Part shown: positions 16,386 to 25,267 of the stretch, one piece after another
How positions within the stretch are numbered: the stretch's first letter is position 1
Layout of the letters: each line of letters starts with the position of its first letter
DNA from: Lentzea fradiae
Lineage (GTDB): Bacteria; Actinomycetota; Actinomycetes; Mycobacteriales; Pseudonocardiaceae
Assembly: GCF_900100955.1 (NCBI RefSeq)
Contig: NZ_FNCC01000004.1
Span: 124,001 to 188,000, forward strand
Reading direction: 5' to 3'
DNA length: 64,000 nucleotides
Position numbers and translations under genes: made by a program
The notes under the pieces: generated by a model
Seen by the model: the letters and a program-made list of their open reading frames with translations, nothing else
Told to the model about the DNA's origin: nothing
Database searches by the model: none

Positions 16386-17150
16386 TCAGTTCAGGGAGCC
16401 GAACTTGTACTCGAGCACGTACGCCGCCGCGTCGAGAACCATCTCGTTGACCTCAACCGGCAGGTCATCAGCGGTGTAAGCCGTCCGCACGATCAGGACG
16501 ACCGGTGTGCCCTGGGCCAGGTCGAGCGCCGCACTTTCACTCTCTCCGGGCATGCGGCTCCGCAGCTCCTCGCGGAACCGAACGGGTTCGTAGCCCAACT
16601 CCTTGAGCCGCGCGTACGCACCGCCCTCACCCGTGTCGACCTCGGCGATCGCAGACCCGGCGACGAGCGCCTCCGGGTAGTACGAGGTGGAGAGCTGGAC
16701 GGGCTTGTCGTCGACCACATACCGACGCCGCCGCACGACCACTTGAGCGTCTTCACCGAGACCCAGCACGGTCGCGATCGCCGCAGGCGGCACCTCCACG
16801 CCGACCGTCACACCTTCGGTCCGCGGACGCGTGCCGACGTCGGTGGACCAGATGGGCCGCCCGGCACCCCAGGACGTGCCGGCCAGCAGACGGTCCGGAG
16901 ACACGCGCCTGATCGGTCGGAACTCGCGGACGAACGTCCCGGACCCGCGCTTGGCGACGATGAGCCCTTCGTTCTTCAGCACGTCCAGCGCCCGCCGGGC
17001 AGTGGGCTGCTCCACGCCATACCGGCTGGTGAGGACGTTCTCGCCGGGAACTTTGCCGCCCGGCGGCAGCTCGCCGGACTCGATCTGCCGCCGGAGGTCG
17101 TTCGCGATGTCCCGATAGCCAACGCGCCCCTGGTGGGCGTTGTCGGTCAT
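16386..17150 (-). CDS. GntR-family (HutC subfamily) regulator with UTRA domain
   Basis: 254 residues. Winged helix at 10-75 (YRDIANDLRRQIESGELPPG, LTSRYGVEQPTARRALDVLK, LIVAKRGSGTFV). A UTRA ligand-binding domain follows (~95-250), ending VEVNEMVLDAAAYVLEY. ATG 17150 has AGGAG upstream and replaces a longer frame start. It heads the minus-strand island and probably controls the Cys-rich and macro-domain genes behind it. HutC regulators bind small acidic or sugar ligands; no ligand is evident here. Confidence 0.88.
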   Translation of the reverse strand: MTDNAHQGRVGYRDIANDLRRQIESGELPPGGKVPGENVLTSRYGVEQPTARRALDVLKNEGLIVAKRGSGTFVREFRPIRRVSPDRLLAGTSWGAGRPIWSTDVGTRPRTEGVTVGVEVPPAAIATVLGLGEDAQVVVRRRRYVVDDKPVQLSTSYYPEALVAGSAIAEVDTGEGGAYARLKELGYEPVRFREELRSRMPGESESAALDLAQGTPVVLIVRTAYTADDLPVEVNEMVLDAAAYVLEYKFGSLN

Positions 17151-17208
17151 GAGCCATCTCCTCAGCCAGGTCGCGGTTCTGTAGAGCGACCAAGCTACCG
17201 GGCCCGGC

Positions 17209-17565
17209 TCACGCGGCCACGCAGGTCCCGATGTCGTTCCCGATGGCCCCCTTCGCCCCCAGCACACAGGGCGACTCCGGCGTCAACGACTGGTCCGACA
17301 CCTGCTGCGCCCCGGCGACCGCCACGTTCGCCATCCGCATCAGGCTGCCACTGCCGATCGCCTCCGCCACCGCCACCGCACGCGCGTCCTCGGTGGTGCA
17401 GCTGATGTCCGTGCCCGCTCTGTCGACGCGCGGCAACCACAACGCCCTCGTGCCCTCGGCACACGGCTCGATCTGCCAACGCGTGTCCTCCGCCGCCTGC
17501 GCGAGGGCGGGGGCGTAGACGGCGAAACCGACTGTCAGGGCCAGAGCCACGAGGAAACGTCCCAT
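17209..17565 (-). CDS. small secreted Cys-containing protein
   Basis: 118 residues. A signal peptide is evident (MGRFLVALALTVGFAVYAPA) with a likely cleavage after AQA. The mature part has four Cys (EPCAEG, DISCTTED, SPCVLG, GTCVAA), likely two disulfides, and no recognised domain. The start is ATG 17565; an upstream in-frame ATG would give a non-signal N-terminus. Stands alone between the GntR gene and the SRPBCC/ArsR pair. Function unknown. Confidence 0.7.
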   Translation of the reverse strand: MGRFLVALALTVGFAVYAPALAQAAEDTRWQIEPCAEGTRALWLPRVDRAGTDISCTTEDARAVAVAEAIGSGSLMRMANVAVAGAQQVSDQSLTPESPCVLGAKGAIGNDIGTCVAA

Positions 17566-17638
17566 GCGTTCGAACGTAGCCCCGTCACAATGCCCCGACC
17601 GGGGGAAACGAGTCCCACGGCCGGGGACTACGTTCTGG

Positions 17639-18121
17639 TTACAGGTCGGCGAGGATCTCGCCCAAGCGCTCGTAGCTGCGGCCCGCGCCATCCGCCATGC
17701 CCGTCGCCAGCACGGCGTCGCGGGCCTCCTGCGACACGAGCTTCATCGTCGACGTCATCGTGGTGCGGCCGTCGGTCTCGACGAACTCCACGGTCGTCAG
17801 AGCAGGTGGGTTGTCCTCGAAGTGTTCGGTGTTGCAGATCCGCGTGTACGGCGTGACCTCGGTGTATTCGCCGTGCATCTCGAACGCGCCTGAGCCGTCC
17901 GGTTGCGCCCAGCCGTAGCGCCACTTGCCGCCCACGCGCAGGTCGACTTCGCAGATCGGCATCTCCCAGCCGTCCGGGCCGAGCAGCCAGCGGCGCAGCA
18001 GGGCCGGGTCGGTGAACGCCTTCCAGACCAGGGCCGCGGGGGCGTCGAAGGTGCGGGTCATGGCGATCTCGGTGTCGGACGGGAGGGTCACGGTCGTGCC
18101 GAACTTGGTGGTGGTGCTCAT
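17639..18121 (-). CDS. SRPBCC/AHSA1-domain protein
   Basis: 160 residues of a START/AHSA1-like helix-grip fold. The conserved pattern is TRTFDAPAALVWKAFTDP, RWLLGPDGWEMP, then DLRVGGKWRYGW and HGEYTEVTPYTRI. Such proteins bind hydrophobic ligands and are commonly paired with an ArsR repressor, as here. The start overlaps the ArsR stop (ATGA), so the two are co-translated. The ligand is unknown. Confidence 0.9.
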   Translation of the reverse strand: MSTTTKFGTTVTLPSDTEIAMTRTFDAPAALVWKAFTDPALLRRWLLGPDGWEMPICEVDLRVGGKWRYGWAQPDGSGAFEMHGEYTEVTPYTRICNTEHFEDNPPALTTVEFVETDGRTTMTSTMKLVSQEARDAVLATGMADGAGRSYERLGEILADL

Positions 18122-18444
18122 TGTTCTGTCTCCTTCAACTCGGTCAGCAGTGCGTCGAGGCGCGTGTAGCTCGCGTCCCAGAAGCGGCGGTAGTTCTCGG
18201 CCCACACGGCGACCTCCTTCAGGGGTGTCGCGTCGAGCTGGCAGGGGCGCCACTGGGCTTCCCTGCCCCTGGTGATCAGGCCGGCTTTCTCCAGCACGCG
18301 CAGGTGCTTGGAGATCGCCGGGCCGCTGATGTCGAACGGCTCGGAGAGCTCCTTGACCGTCGCCGGACCTTCCGTCAGCCGCGCGAGGATCGCTCGGCGG
18401 GTCGGGTCGGCCAGGGCGGCGAAGGTGGCGCTCAGCTGGTCCAT
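18118..18444 (-). CDS. ArsR-family transcriptional repressor
   Basis: 108 residues. Winged helix: FAALADPTRRAILARLTEG, TVKELSEPFDISGPAISKHLRVLEKAGLI. No CxC metal site, so it is of the non-metal type usually seen with SRPBCC partners. ATG 18444 gives the common family N-terminus MDQLSATFAALADP. An ATG 15 nt upstream is possible but lies inside the operator-like repeat. Confidence 0.88.
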   Translation of the reverse strand: MDQLSATFAALADPTRRAILARLTEGPATVKELSEPFDISGPAISKHLRVLEKAGLITRGREAQWRPCQLDATPLKEVAVWAENYRRFWDASYTRLDALLTELKETEQ

Positions 18445-18452
18445 CTTGTGCC

Positions 18453-18473
18453 TAACCATCGGGTTAAATAACC
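18453..18473. promoter_or_regulatory. ArsR operator-like overlapping palindromes
   Basis: TAACCATCGGGTTA (18453-18466) and GGTTAAATAACC (18462-18473) overlap and share the half-site GGTTA. A further GGGTTA lies at 18477-18482. The spacing immediately upstream of the ArsR start suggests autorepression. It could also act on the divergent lipoprotein gene at 18522. Confidence 0.6.
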
Positions 18474-18521
18474 TGTGGGTTAAGTAAGCGCCTTCTGGGC
18501 TTCGATGTCAAGGGCAACCTG

Positions 18522-19292
18522 GTGGGGGTCGGGTTCCGTCATCACGGCATGGGCTATCGGGTTCTCGTGGTCGTCGCGCTGCTGGTCGCCGGGTGTGGGG
18601 GCGGGGCGGGTGCCGGTGTGGTCGGCGGGGTGTTCCACTCCACGTCCGTCACCGAGAGGGGTGCGCCGCGGGCGTTGGTCGACGGGACCAGGGTGGAGCT
18701 GTCGTTCACCGACGACGGCAGGGTGATCGCTCGGGCAGGGTGCAACCAGATGCAGGCGCCGGTTTCGTTGGGAGGCGGCAAGATCGAGGCCGGTGAGCTG
18801 AGCATGACCATGATCGGGTGTCCGGACCCGCGGTTGCACGAGCAGGACGAGTGGTTGTCGAAGTTCTTGGGGGCCTCGCCGTCGTGGCGCAAGGACGGGG
18901 CGAACCTCGTCGTCGCTGACGACAGCACGGAGATCGTGCTCGCGCCGGAGGTTCCGGCCTCGCTCGAAGGCGGGAAGTGGACCGCCGACACGCTGATCTC
19001 CGGTGACACCGCAGGGTCGGTGCCGGGTGGAGTCGTTGCGACGCTGGAGTTCCGGGACGGTGGCGTTGAGGTGTCGGCTGGGTGCAACTCCGGGTCCGCG
19101 CGTTATCGGACGGACGGGTCCGCGATCACGTTCGAGGAGCTGGTTTTGACGGACAAGGCGTGCGGGCCGGACGAGATGGCGGTCGAAAAGGCTGTCACGG
19201 AAGCACTTCAGGGTCGTTCGGAGTTCAAAGTGGACGGACAGCGGCTGAGGCTGACCGCGGCGTCCGGGTCGGGGGTGGGGCTGCGGAAGTAG
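18522..19292 (+). CDS. lipoprotein with two META (HslJ-like) domains
   Basis: 256 residues. N-terminal lipoprotein signal: VLVVVALLVAGC, with the lipobox Cys near residue 25, so it is anchored on the outer face of the membrane. Two META-type domains follow (~35-130 and ~140-250), each with the GCN motif (RAGCNQMQ, SAGCNSGSA) and a later Cys (MIGCPDP, DKACGPDE). GTG 18522 has AAGGG 7 nt upstream; ATG 18549 would also leave an intact signal. Function of META proteins is poorly defined; heat-shock or antibiotic-tolerance roles are described for HslJ. Confidence 0.82.
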   Translation: MGVGFRHHGMGYRVLVVVALLVAGCGGGAGAGVVGGVFHSTSVTERGAPRALVDGTRVELSFTDDGRVIARAGCNQMQAPVSLGGGKIEAGELSMTMIGCPDPRLHEQDEWLSKFLGASPSWRKDGANLVVADDSTEIVLAPEVPASLEGGKWTADTLISGDTAGSVPGGVVATLEFRDGGVEVSAGCNSGSARYRTDGSAITFEELVLTDKACGPDEMAVEKAVTEALQGRSEFKVDGQRLRLTAASGSGVGLRK

Positions 19293-19407
19293 GGGGCCGA
19301 CCTGCGAACATGTGGTCTTGCTGTGCGATTCCTGTCGAAATCATGAGGACGCCCGAACCTGCACTAGCTTCGGTTCGGAGCAGAACGAACGACAGGATCG
19401 GGGAACT

Positions 19408-19830
19408 GTGAACACGCTCAAGGACGTAACGGCGCTCATCGGACGGATCGCGCTCGGCGTCATCTTCATCGCGCACGGCTGGCAGAAGTTCGCCGAGTTC
19501 GGCATGGACGGCACGGCCGGGTCGTTCGAGAAGATGGGAATTCCGCTGCCGACGCTGTCCGCGTGGTTCGCCGCCTCCGTCGAGTTGGCCGGTGGTGTCG
19601 CGCTGATCGCCGGGGTGGCGCTGCCGGTCGTCGGTGTGCTGCTGGCCTTCAACATGGCCGGGGCCTGGCTGCTCGTGCACCTGTCGAACGGCCTGACCGG
19701 GGAGGGCGGTTCCGAGCTGGTGATCGCGCTCGGTGCGGCCGCGCTCGCGCTCGGGTTCAACGGCGGCGCCTACTCGCTGGACCGCGTGCTGTTCAAGAAC
19801 AACAAGGTGCTCAACCCAGTTGCAGCGTGA
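19408..19830 (+). CDS. DoxX-family membrane protein
   Basis: 140 residues, four membrane helices: LIGRIALGVIFIAHGWQKF, WFAASVELAGGVALIAGVAL, VGVLLAFNMAGAWLLVH and LVIALGAAALALGF. GTG 19408 follows GATCGGGGA. The ARIALGxIFIxHGxQK pattern is typical of DoxX. Some relatives take part in redox or thiol stress complexes. The 3' end overlaps the convergent TIGR03089 gene by 20 nt. Confidence 0.9.
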   Translation: MNTLKDVTALIGRIALGVIFIAHGWQKFAEFGMDGTAGSFEKMGIPLPTLSAWFAASVELAGGVALIAGVALPVVGVLLAFNMAGAWLLVHLSNGLTGEGGSELVIALGAAALALGFNGGAYSLDRVLFKNNKVLNPVAA

Positions 19831-20497
19831 CCTTCTCGGTCTCCCGGCGCGCGGTCAGCTGACCCGCGTCGGGATTGCTGACCTGGACCAGTGAGCCGCC
19901 GGCGGCGAGCACGGCGAGGAAGCCTTCCAGGACGGCGGAGGACGAGTCCCACTCCACAATGGACAGCACGCGCGGCTCGTCGCCCAGCTTCGCGCCGAGC
20001 TCGCGGGCCGCCGCGACCACCTCGTCCACAGTGGAGTCGCCGAGGGCGGGGGCGGAGCCGGCAAGCGGTTCCCACGGGAAGAAGTCGTCGCCGTGGGCCC
20101 GCGCGTCGTCGGTGTAGTCGACGGGGGCGCCGGAGCCGACGCCGAACGGGTGCAGCGAGGCCACGGCCACGACGTCCGCGTCCGCCGTGCCGCCCGGTGC
20201 CACGACCGCCACCTTCGCGTCCTCGGCAGGGCCGATGACCACGCGGGCGCCGCACCACCAGGCGCCCAGCAGCACGCCGACGGTCTGCCAGTGCGAGGGC
20301 AGCAGCACGGCCACGGTGTCGCCCGGCTCGACGTCGTGTTCGTCACGCAGCCAGTTGGCCGTCTTCGCCGCCCAGTTCTTCACCGTCGCGCGGGACAGCT
20401 CGATCCGCGAGCCCGTCGCGTCGTCGTAGTGCGTGATCAGCGGACGGCCGGAGTCGGCCTTCAGCAGGGGCGTGAAGAGGATCTCGGTCACGCTCAC
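19811..20497 (-). CDS. TIGR03089-family protein (truncated acyl-CoA-synthetase-like)
   Basis: 228 residues. It resembles only the N-terminal part of AMP-forming synthetases (ITHYDDATGSRIELSRATVKNWAAKTANWL, GDTVAVLLPSHWQTV). It lacks the ATP-binding P-loop and the C-terminal domain, as in the actinobacterial TIGR03089 family (Rv3268-like). It always sits beside the LCP gene, so a cell-wall role is suspected. GTG 20497 is chosen because AGGAG lies 9 nt before it; a GTG at 20506 abuts that site. Confidence 0.85.
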   Translation of the reverse strand: MSVTEILFTPLLKADSGRPLITHYDDATGSRIELSRATVKNWAAKTANWLRDEHDVEPGDTVAVLLPSHWQTVGVLLGAWWCGARVVIGPAEDAKVAVVAPGGTADADVVAVASLHPFGVGSGAPVDYTDDARAHGDDFFPWEPLAGSAPALGDSTVDEVVAAARELGAKLGDEPRVLSIVEWDSSSAVLEGFLAVLAAGGSLVQVSNPDAGQLTARRETEKVTLQLG

Positions 20498-20508
20498 GCG
20501 GGTCACTC

Positions 20509-21696
20509 CTAGTCGACGCAGGGCACTTCCGGCTGGGCCACCTGGGCGGCGGGGAAGCCGTCCAGTGAGAGCAGCTTCCCAGGACCGAACCGCGACGGCG
20601 ACGCGGGGGTCTCGGGAGTGACGGGAGCGGGCGTCTCGCCGATCAGCTGGGCCACCCAGGCCCGCACGGCGTCGCGGTCGACCGTGACGACGCTCTGGCC
20701 GCGTTCGTTGAGGGTGTCGATGCTCGTGACCGGGATCGTGGCGAACTCCACGTTGCCCGACGCGAGTCCCTGCGCCTGCGCCGCCAGGGTCGTGAGGTCG
20801 AGGTTCTCGTCCACGACGACGGACTTCGACACCGCGTCCAGCAGGCCGTTCATCTTCCCGGGGTCGGTGAACGTGCCGGCGGACAGCAGCTGCTTCATGG
20901 CCTGCGACATGAACACCTGCTGACGGGTGATGCGGGCCAGGTCACCGCCCTCCATGTTCCGCTGCCGCACGAACGACAGCGCGTCGCCGCCCGAGATCAC
21001 CTGTTCGCCCGCGCGGAAGTTCGCCCCGGAGTTGGGGTCGGACGTGCCCGCCTTGAGGCACACCTTCACGCCGCCGATCACCTGGGTCAGCAGGTAGAAG
21101 CCGTAGAGGTTGATCTCCGCGTAGTGGTCGACGCGCATGCCCGTGAGGTCCTGCACGGCCTGCACGAGTGCCTTGCGGCCCGCCTCGTCGGACTTGCGCT
21201 CCCGCTCGGCCTGGTCGCGCACGCCTTCCGCCTGCAGCCGTTCCGCCGTGAGGTACTTCACGGCGCCGTAGGCCGAGTTGATCTTGTCTTCGCGGTAGCC
21301 GGCGATCGGGACGTACGTGTCGCGCGGGATGGAGATGGCGCTCGCCGTGCCGCCGTTGCGCGGCACCCGCATCACGATGATGGTGTCCGTGTTCACGGTG
21401 TCCGTGCCCTCGGTGCGCAGCTTGCGCAGCACGTCCGGGGGAAGTGGCCTGCCCTGCGCGTCCGTGCGGCTGTCGCTGCCCACCAGCAGGATGTCGATCG
21501 CGCCGTCCTCCGCGGGCGGCGAGTTCGGGACGTCCTCCAGCACCTGGAGGATCTGCGTGGTGTTGGTGTTCTGCTTCACCAGCCGCAGCGCCGTCCAGAA
21601 GTAACCGGAGATCGCCAACGTTGCCACGGCGACGAGCGCGACGGCCGTGCGGCCGGCGACCAGTGCGGTCTTCTTCGCGCGTGCGGCGGCGCTCAA
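20509..21696 (-). CDS. LytR-CpsA-Psr (LCP) family glycan-peptidoglycan ligase (Rv3267-like)
   Basis: 395 residues. Short cytoplasmic N-terminus, one membrane helix (VAVATLAISGYFW), then an LCP catalytic domain. The domain starts DGAIDILLVGSDSRTD and includes DTIIVMRVPRNGG, ISIPRDTYVPI, KINSAYGAV, VDHYAEINLYGF and FVRQRNMEGGDLARITRQQ, which carry the Asp/Arg residues that hold the pyrophosphate-lipid. It transfers polyprenyl-linked glycan (arabinogalactan in relatives) to peptidoglycan. Start is TTG 21696 with GGAGGACC upstream. No LytR_C domain, unlike its neighbour. Confidence 0.94.
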   Translation of the reverse strand: MSAAARAKKTALVAGRTAVALVAVATLAISGYFWTALRLVKQNTNTTQILQVLEDVPNSPPAEDGAIDILLVGSDSRTDAQGRPLPPDVLRKLRTEGTDTVNTDTIIVMRVPRNGGTASAISIPRDTYVPIAGYREDKINSAYGAVKYLTAERLQAEGVRDQAERERKSDEAGRKALVQAVQDLTGMRVDHYAEINLYGFYLLTQVIGGVKVCLKAGTSDPNSGANFRAGEQVISGGDALSFVRQRNMEGGDLARITRQQVFMSQAMKQLLSAGTFTDPGKMNGLLDAVSKSVVVDENLDLTTLAAQAQGLASGNVEFATIPVTSIDTLNERGQSVVTVDRDAVRAWVAQLIGETPAPVTPETPASPSRFGPGKLLSLDGFPAAQVAQPEVPCVD

Positions 21697-21762
21697 CGTC
21701 GGTCCTCCAGTGGCTGATCTGCTTCCTCAGCCTAACTATCGGCGGGCCGTTACGCCGGAGAT

Positions 21763-23301
21763 TCAGTTCACGCAGACCAGCCCACCAGCGGTGATGGGCG
21801 GGGTGCTGCTCGTCACGGTTGAAGACGAGCCGGGCGCGTTCTGCGCGTTCACGTCCTCCGAGTCGTCCAGCGCGGCGTAGTCCGTTCCGGCGAACACCTG
21901 CACCTGTCCCTTTTGGACGGACGCGCTCTCCTCGACCTCCGCCTCCAGCCCGAGCTCCGCCGCGACCTTGCGCGCGGAGCCCTCCTCGCCGGGGGCGTGG
22001 CGGATGACCGTGACGTCACTGGTCTGCTGAGCGGAGCCCACGAGGCCGCGCTGGAAACCCTTGGCGGACAGCTCGTTCATCAGGGTGGCCGCGAGACCCT
22101 GCTTGTTCGCCGCGTTGTAGACCTGCACGGTGATCGCCGAGGCCGGGGGAGCGGGCAGTGTCGTGGTGGTGGTCGTCACGCTGCTCGACGTCGGGGTGTC
22201 CGCGGCGAGGGTGGTGAGGAACTTCTTGACCTCGGCGGGGTTCACCGGCAGCACGTTGCCGTCGCCGTAGGTGTCCGTCGGGGGACCTACCGGAATCGTC
22301 TTGAACTCGATGTTGCCGCCCACCAGGCCCTGCATCTGCTCGGCGAACGTCGTGATGTCCCAGCCGGAGCTGAGGATCACGGACTTCTGCACGGCCCCGA
22401 CGAGGTCGTTGAGCTTGGCCGGGTCGGTCAGGGTGCCGGTCGAGAGGACCTTCTTCGCCAGCGCCCCGATGAACACCTGCTGCCGCACGATGCGGTCGAG
22501 GTCGCCGCCGGGGAGGTTGTTGCGCTGGCGCACGAACGACAGCGCCGCCGCGCCCTCGATGGTCTGCGGGCCGGCCTGGAAGTTCGCGCCGGAGGCCCAG
22601 TCGGAGGTGGCCTCCTTCACGCACACCTCGACGCCGCCGACGGCCTTCGTGACCTCGTAGAAGCTCGCCAGGTTGACCTCGGCGTAGCGGTCGATGCGCA
22701 CCTTGCCGCCGGACAGGTTCTCGATGGTCTTGATCAGCGTCTTGCGGCCGGCGGCCATCGACTCGGTGCGGAGCTGCTGCTCGTCGGTCACGCCCTGTGC
22801 GCGCAGCTCCTGGTCGACGGTGTTGCGCTGGCGGGCGAACGCCGAGTTGAGCTTGTGCTTGCCGAACCCGTCGGCGATCTCGACGTAGGAGTCGCGGGGG
22901 AACGAGATGGCGACCGCGCGCGTGCCGTCCACCGGGATGTGCACGAGGATCATCGTGTCGGTGTTCTGCTCGCCGTCGGAGTAGCCGCCGTTCAGCAGTG
23001 CGAGCGCTTCCTCCGACAGCGGGTTGCCCTGCGCGTCGGTCCTGCTGTCGATGCCGACCAGGAGGATGTCGACGGCGCCGTCGAGCGGCTTCGGGCCCTG
23101 CTTGGTGAGCTCCTCCGAGATGACCTCGGTCTTCACGATGCCCTCGTCGGCCGACCGCAGTTTGCTCCACCCGTACGAGGTGACGAGGAGCACAGCGGCG
23201 GAGACGAGCGAGACTAAGACCTTGCCGGTCACCAGGAACGCGCGGAAAGCCCCGTTCGGCCGGGTGACGACCACTCCGACCGGCAGGCTTCTGCCTTCCA
23301 C
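21763..23301 (-). CDS. LCP-family ligase with C-terminal LytR_C domain
   Basis: 512 residues. One membrane helix (LVSLVSAAVLLVTSYGW), an LCP domain (DGAVDILLVGIDSRTD, ISFPRDSYVEI, HKLNSAFA, FVRQRNNLPGGDLDRIVRQQ), a Thr-rich linker (TTTTTTLPAPP) and a LytR_C domain (ITVQVYNAANKQGLAATLMN, VTVIRHAPGEEGSAR). All key LCP residues are present. GTG 23301 is favoured because GGAGGAAA precedes it by 7 nt. Paralog of the downstream gene. Divergent from rmlB across a 126-nt promoter region. Confidence 0.94.
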   Translation of the reverse strand: MEGRSLPVGVVVTRPNGAFRAFLVTGKVLVSLVSAAVLLVTSYGWSKLRSADEGIVKTEVISEELTKQGPKPLDGAVDILLVGIDSRTDAQGNPLSEEALALLNGGYSDGEQNTDTMILVHIPVDGTRAVAISFPRDSYVEIADGFGKHKLNSAFARQRNTVDQELRAQGVTDEQQLRTESMAAGRKTLIKTIENLSGGKVRIDRYAEVNLASFYEVTKAVGGVEVCVKEATSDWASGANFQAGPQTIEGAAALSFVRQRNNLPGGDLDRIVRQQVFIGALAKKVLSTGTLTDPAKLNDLVGAVQKSVILSSGWDITTFAEQMQGLVGGNIEFKTIPVGPPTDTYGDGNVLPVNPAEVKKFLTTLAADTPTSSSVTTTTTTLPAPPASAITVQVYNAANKQGLAATLMNELSAKGFQRGLVGSAQQTSDVTVIRHAPGEEGSARKVAAELGLEAEVEESASVQKGQVQVFAGTDYAALDDSEDVNAQNAPGSSSTVTSSTPPITAGGLVCVN

Positions 23302-23427
23302 AGCCGTTTCCTCCCCCACCTTTTCGAGTGTAGTTCGTTTATAAGGCAGACGACGTGACGTTGCTGTGGGTTGCAGCGATGACTTACGTGACAGACTTCG
23401 GTGGGGAACTGCGCGGGAGGAAAAGGC

Positions 23428-24414
23428 ATGCGTGTACTGGTGACGGGTGGGGCCGGTTTCATCGGCTCGCACTACGTGCGAGAGCTGGTGAGCGGGTCGT
23501 ACCCGGCGTTCGCCGGTGCCGACGTGGTGGTGCTGGACAAGCTCACGTACGCGGGCAGTGAGACGAACCTCGCACCGGTCGCCGGGAGGTTTGAGTTCGT
23601 GCGCGGCGACATCTGCGACCCCGCGGTCGTCGCGGAGCAGATGCGCGGCACCGACGTCGTCGTGCACTTCGCCGCCGAGTCGCACGTCGACCGCTCCATC
23701 ACGGGCTCGGCCGACTTCGTGCTGACGAACGTCCTCGGCACCCAGACCCTGTTGCAGGGCGCGCTGAACGCCGGTGTCGGCCGGTTCGTCCACGTCTCGA
23801 CGGACGAGGTCTACGGCTCGATCGAGGACGGATCGTGGTCGGAGGACCACGTTCTGGAGCCGAACTCGCCGTACTCGGCGTCGAAGGCGTCGTCCGACCT
23901 GCTGGCGCGCGCGTTCCACCGCACCCACGGACTTCCCGTCAGCATCACACGGTGTTCGAACAACTACGGGCCGTACCAGTTCCCGGAGAAGGTCATCCCG
24001 CTGTTCGTCACGAACCTCATCGACGGCAAGAAGGTGCCGCTGTACGGCGACGGCCTCAACGTGCGCGACTGGCTGCACGTCGACGACCACTGCCGCGGCA
24101 TCCAGCTCGTCGCCGAGGGCGGCAAGCCCGGCGAGATCTACAACATCGGCGGCGGGACCGAGCTCACCAACCGCGAGCTGACCGAACGCCTGCTGGCCGC
24201 CACGGACCGTGACTGGTCGTACGTCGAGCCGGTGCAGGACCGCAAGGGACACGACCGCCGGTACTCGGTCGACATCTCCAAGATCGCCGGGGAGCTGGGC
24301 TACCAGCCGCAGGTGGACTTCGAGTCCGGGCTGGCCGCCACCGTCAAGTGGTACCGCGACAACCGGGACTGGTGGGAGCCGCTCAAGGAGCGCGCCCAGC
24401 TGGCGAAGGGCTGA
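23428..24414 (+). CDS. rmlB: dTDP-glucose 4,6-dehydratase
   Basis: 328 residues. Extended SDR enzyme with NAD motif VTGGAGFIGSHY, the DEVYGS catalytic segment (STDEVYGSIEDG) and YSASK (YSASKASSDLLARAF). Converts dTDP-glucose to the 4-keto-6-deoxy sugar, the second step of dTDP-rhamnose synthesis. ATG 23428 is preceded by GGAGGAAAA. It is followed 4 nt later by rmlD. Confidence 0.97.
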   Translation: MRVLVTGGAGFIGSHYVRELVSGSYPAFAGADVVVLDKLTYAGSETNLAPVAGRFEFVRGDICDPAVVAEQMRGTDVVVHFAAESHVDRSITGSADFVLTNVLGTQTLLQGALNAGVGRFVHVSTDEVYGSIEDGSWSEDHVLEPNSPYSASKASSDLLARAFHRTHGLPVSITRCSNNYGPYQFPEKVIPLFVTNLIDGKKVPLYGDGLNVRDWLHVDDHCRGIQLVAEGGKPGEIYNIGGGTELTNRELTERLLAATDRDWSYVEPVQDRKGHDRRYSVDISKIAGELGYQPQVDFESGLAATVKWYRDNRDWWEPLKERAQLAKG

Positions 24415-24418
24415 GCGG

Positions 24419-25267
24419 GTGATCCTCGTCCCGGGAGGTCGCGGCCAGCTGGGCCACGACCTCGCTCACCTGTCGTCCGACGTCCGCGCGGTGTCGTCCG
24501 CCGAGCTGGACGTGACGGCCGTGACCCCGGCGGACCTCGCCGGGGCGACCGCGGTGGTCAACTGCGCCGCCTACACCGCGGTGGACGCCGCCGAGACCGA
24601 CGAGGACCGCGCGTTCGCGGTCAACGCCGTCGGTCCCGGACTGCTCGCCGAAGCCTGCGCCTCCGCCGGAATCCCGTTGGTCCACATCTCGACGGACTAC
24701 GTGTTCTCCGGCGACGGGACGCGGCCGTACGAGCCGTCCGACCCGGTGGGCCCGAAGACCGCGTACGGCCGCACGAAGCTCGAAGGCGAACGCCGCGTCC
24801 TGGAGGCGGGTGGCTACGTCGTGCGCACCTCGTGGGTGTACGGCGAGCACGGCTCGAACTTCGTGAAGACCATGGCGGCACTGGAGTCCTCGCGTCCGAC
24901 TCTGTCCGTTGTGGACGACCAGACGGGTTCGCCCACGTGGGCGCGCGACCTGGCCGCCGGTCTGCTCGAACTGGTCGAGGTGCTGCCGCGGCAGCGGTTG
25001 CTGCACGCGTCGGGCGCCGGTGAGACGACGTGGTTCGGCTTCGCCAGGGCGATCTTCGAGGAGCTGGGCGCGGACCCGGACCGGGTGCGGCCCTGCGCCA
25101 CGGCCGACTTCCCGCGCCCCGCACCGCGGCCCGCCTACTCCGTGCTGTCGGGTGCGGCGTGGGCGGCGGCGGGACTGCGTCCGCTGCCTCCGTGGCGCGA
25201 CGCCCTGTCTGCGGCGTTCAAGGCGGGAATCGTTGCGCCCCATACGAGTGCTGGGCCATCTGAGTGA
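24419..25267 (+). CDS. rmlD: dTDP-4-dehydrorhamnose reductase
   Basis: 282 residues. SDR enzyme with VPGGRGQLGHDL, NCAAYTAVDAAETDE, HISTDYVFSGDG, and catalytic YGRTKLEGE, then RTSWVYGEHGSNFV. Performs the final NADPH-dependent step to dTDP-L-rhamnose. GTG 24419 starts 5 nt after the rmlB stop. In M. tuberculosis rmlD is followed directly by wbbL; here an 8-kb glycosyltransferase cluster separates them. RmlA and RmlC are not in the window. Confidence 0.95.
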   Translation: MILVPGGRGQLGHDLAHLSSDVRAVSSAELDVTAVTPADLAGATAVVNCAAYTAVDAAETDEDRAFAVNAVGPGLLAEACASAGIPLVHISTDYVFSGDGTRPYEPSDPVGPKTAYGRTKLEGERRVLEAGGYVVRTSWVYGEHGSNFVKTMAALESSRPTLSVVDDQTGSPTWARDLAAGLLELVEVLPRQRLLHASGAGETTWFGFARAIFEELGADPDRVRPCATADFPRPAPRPAYSVLSGAAWAAAGLRPLPPWRDALSAAFKAGIVAPHTSAGPSE

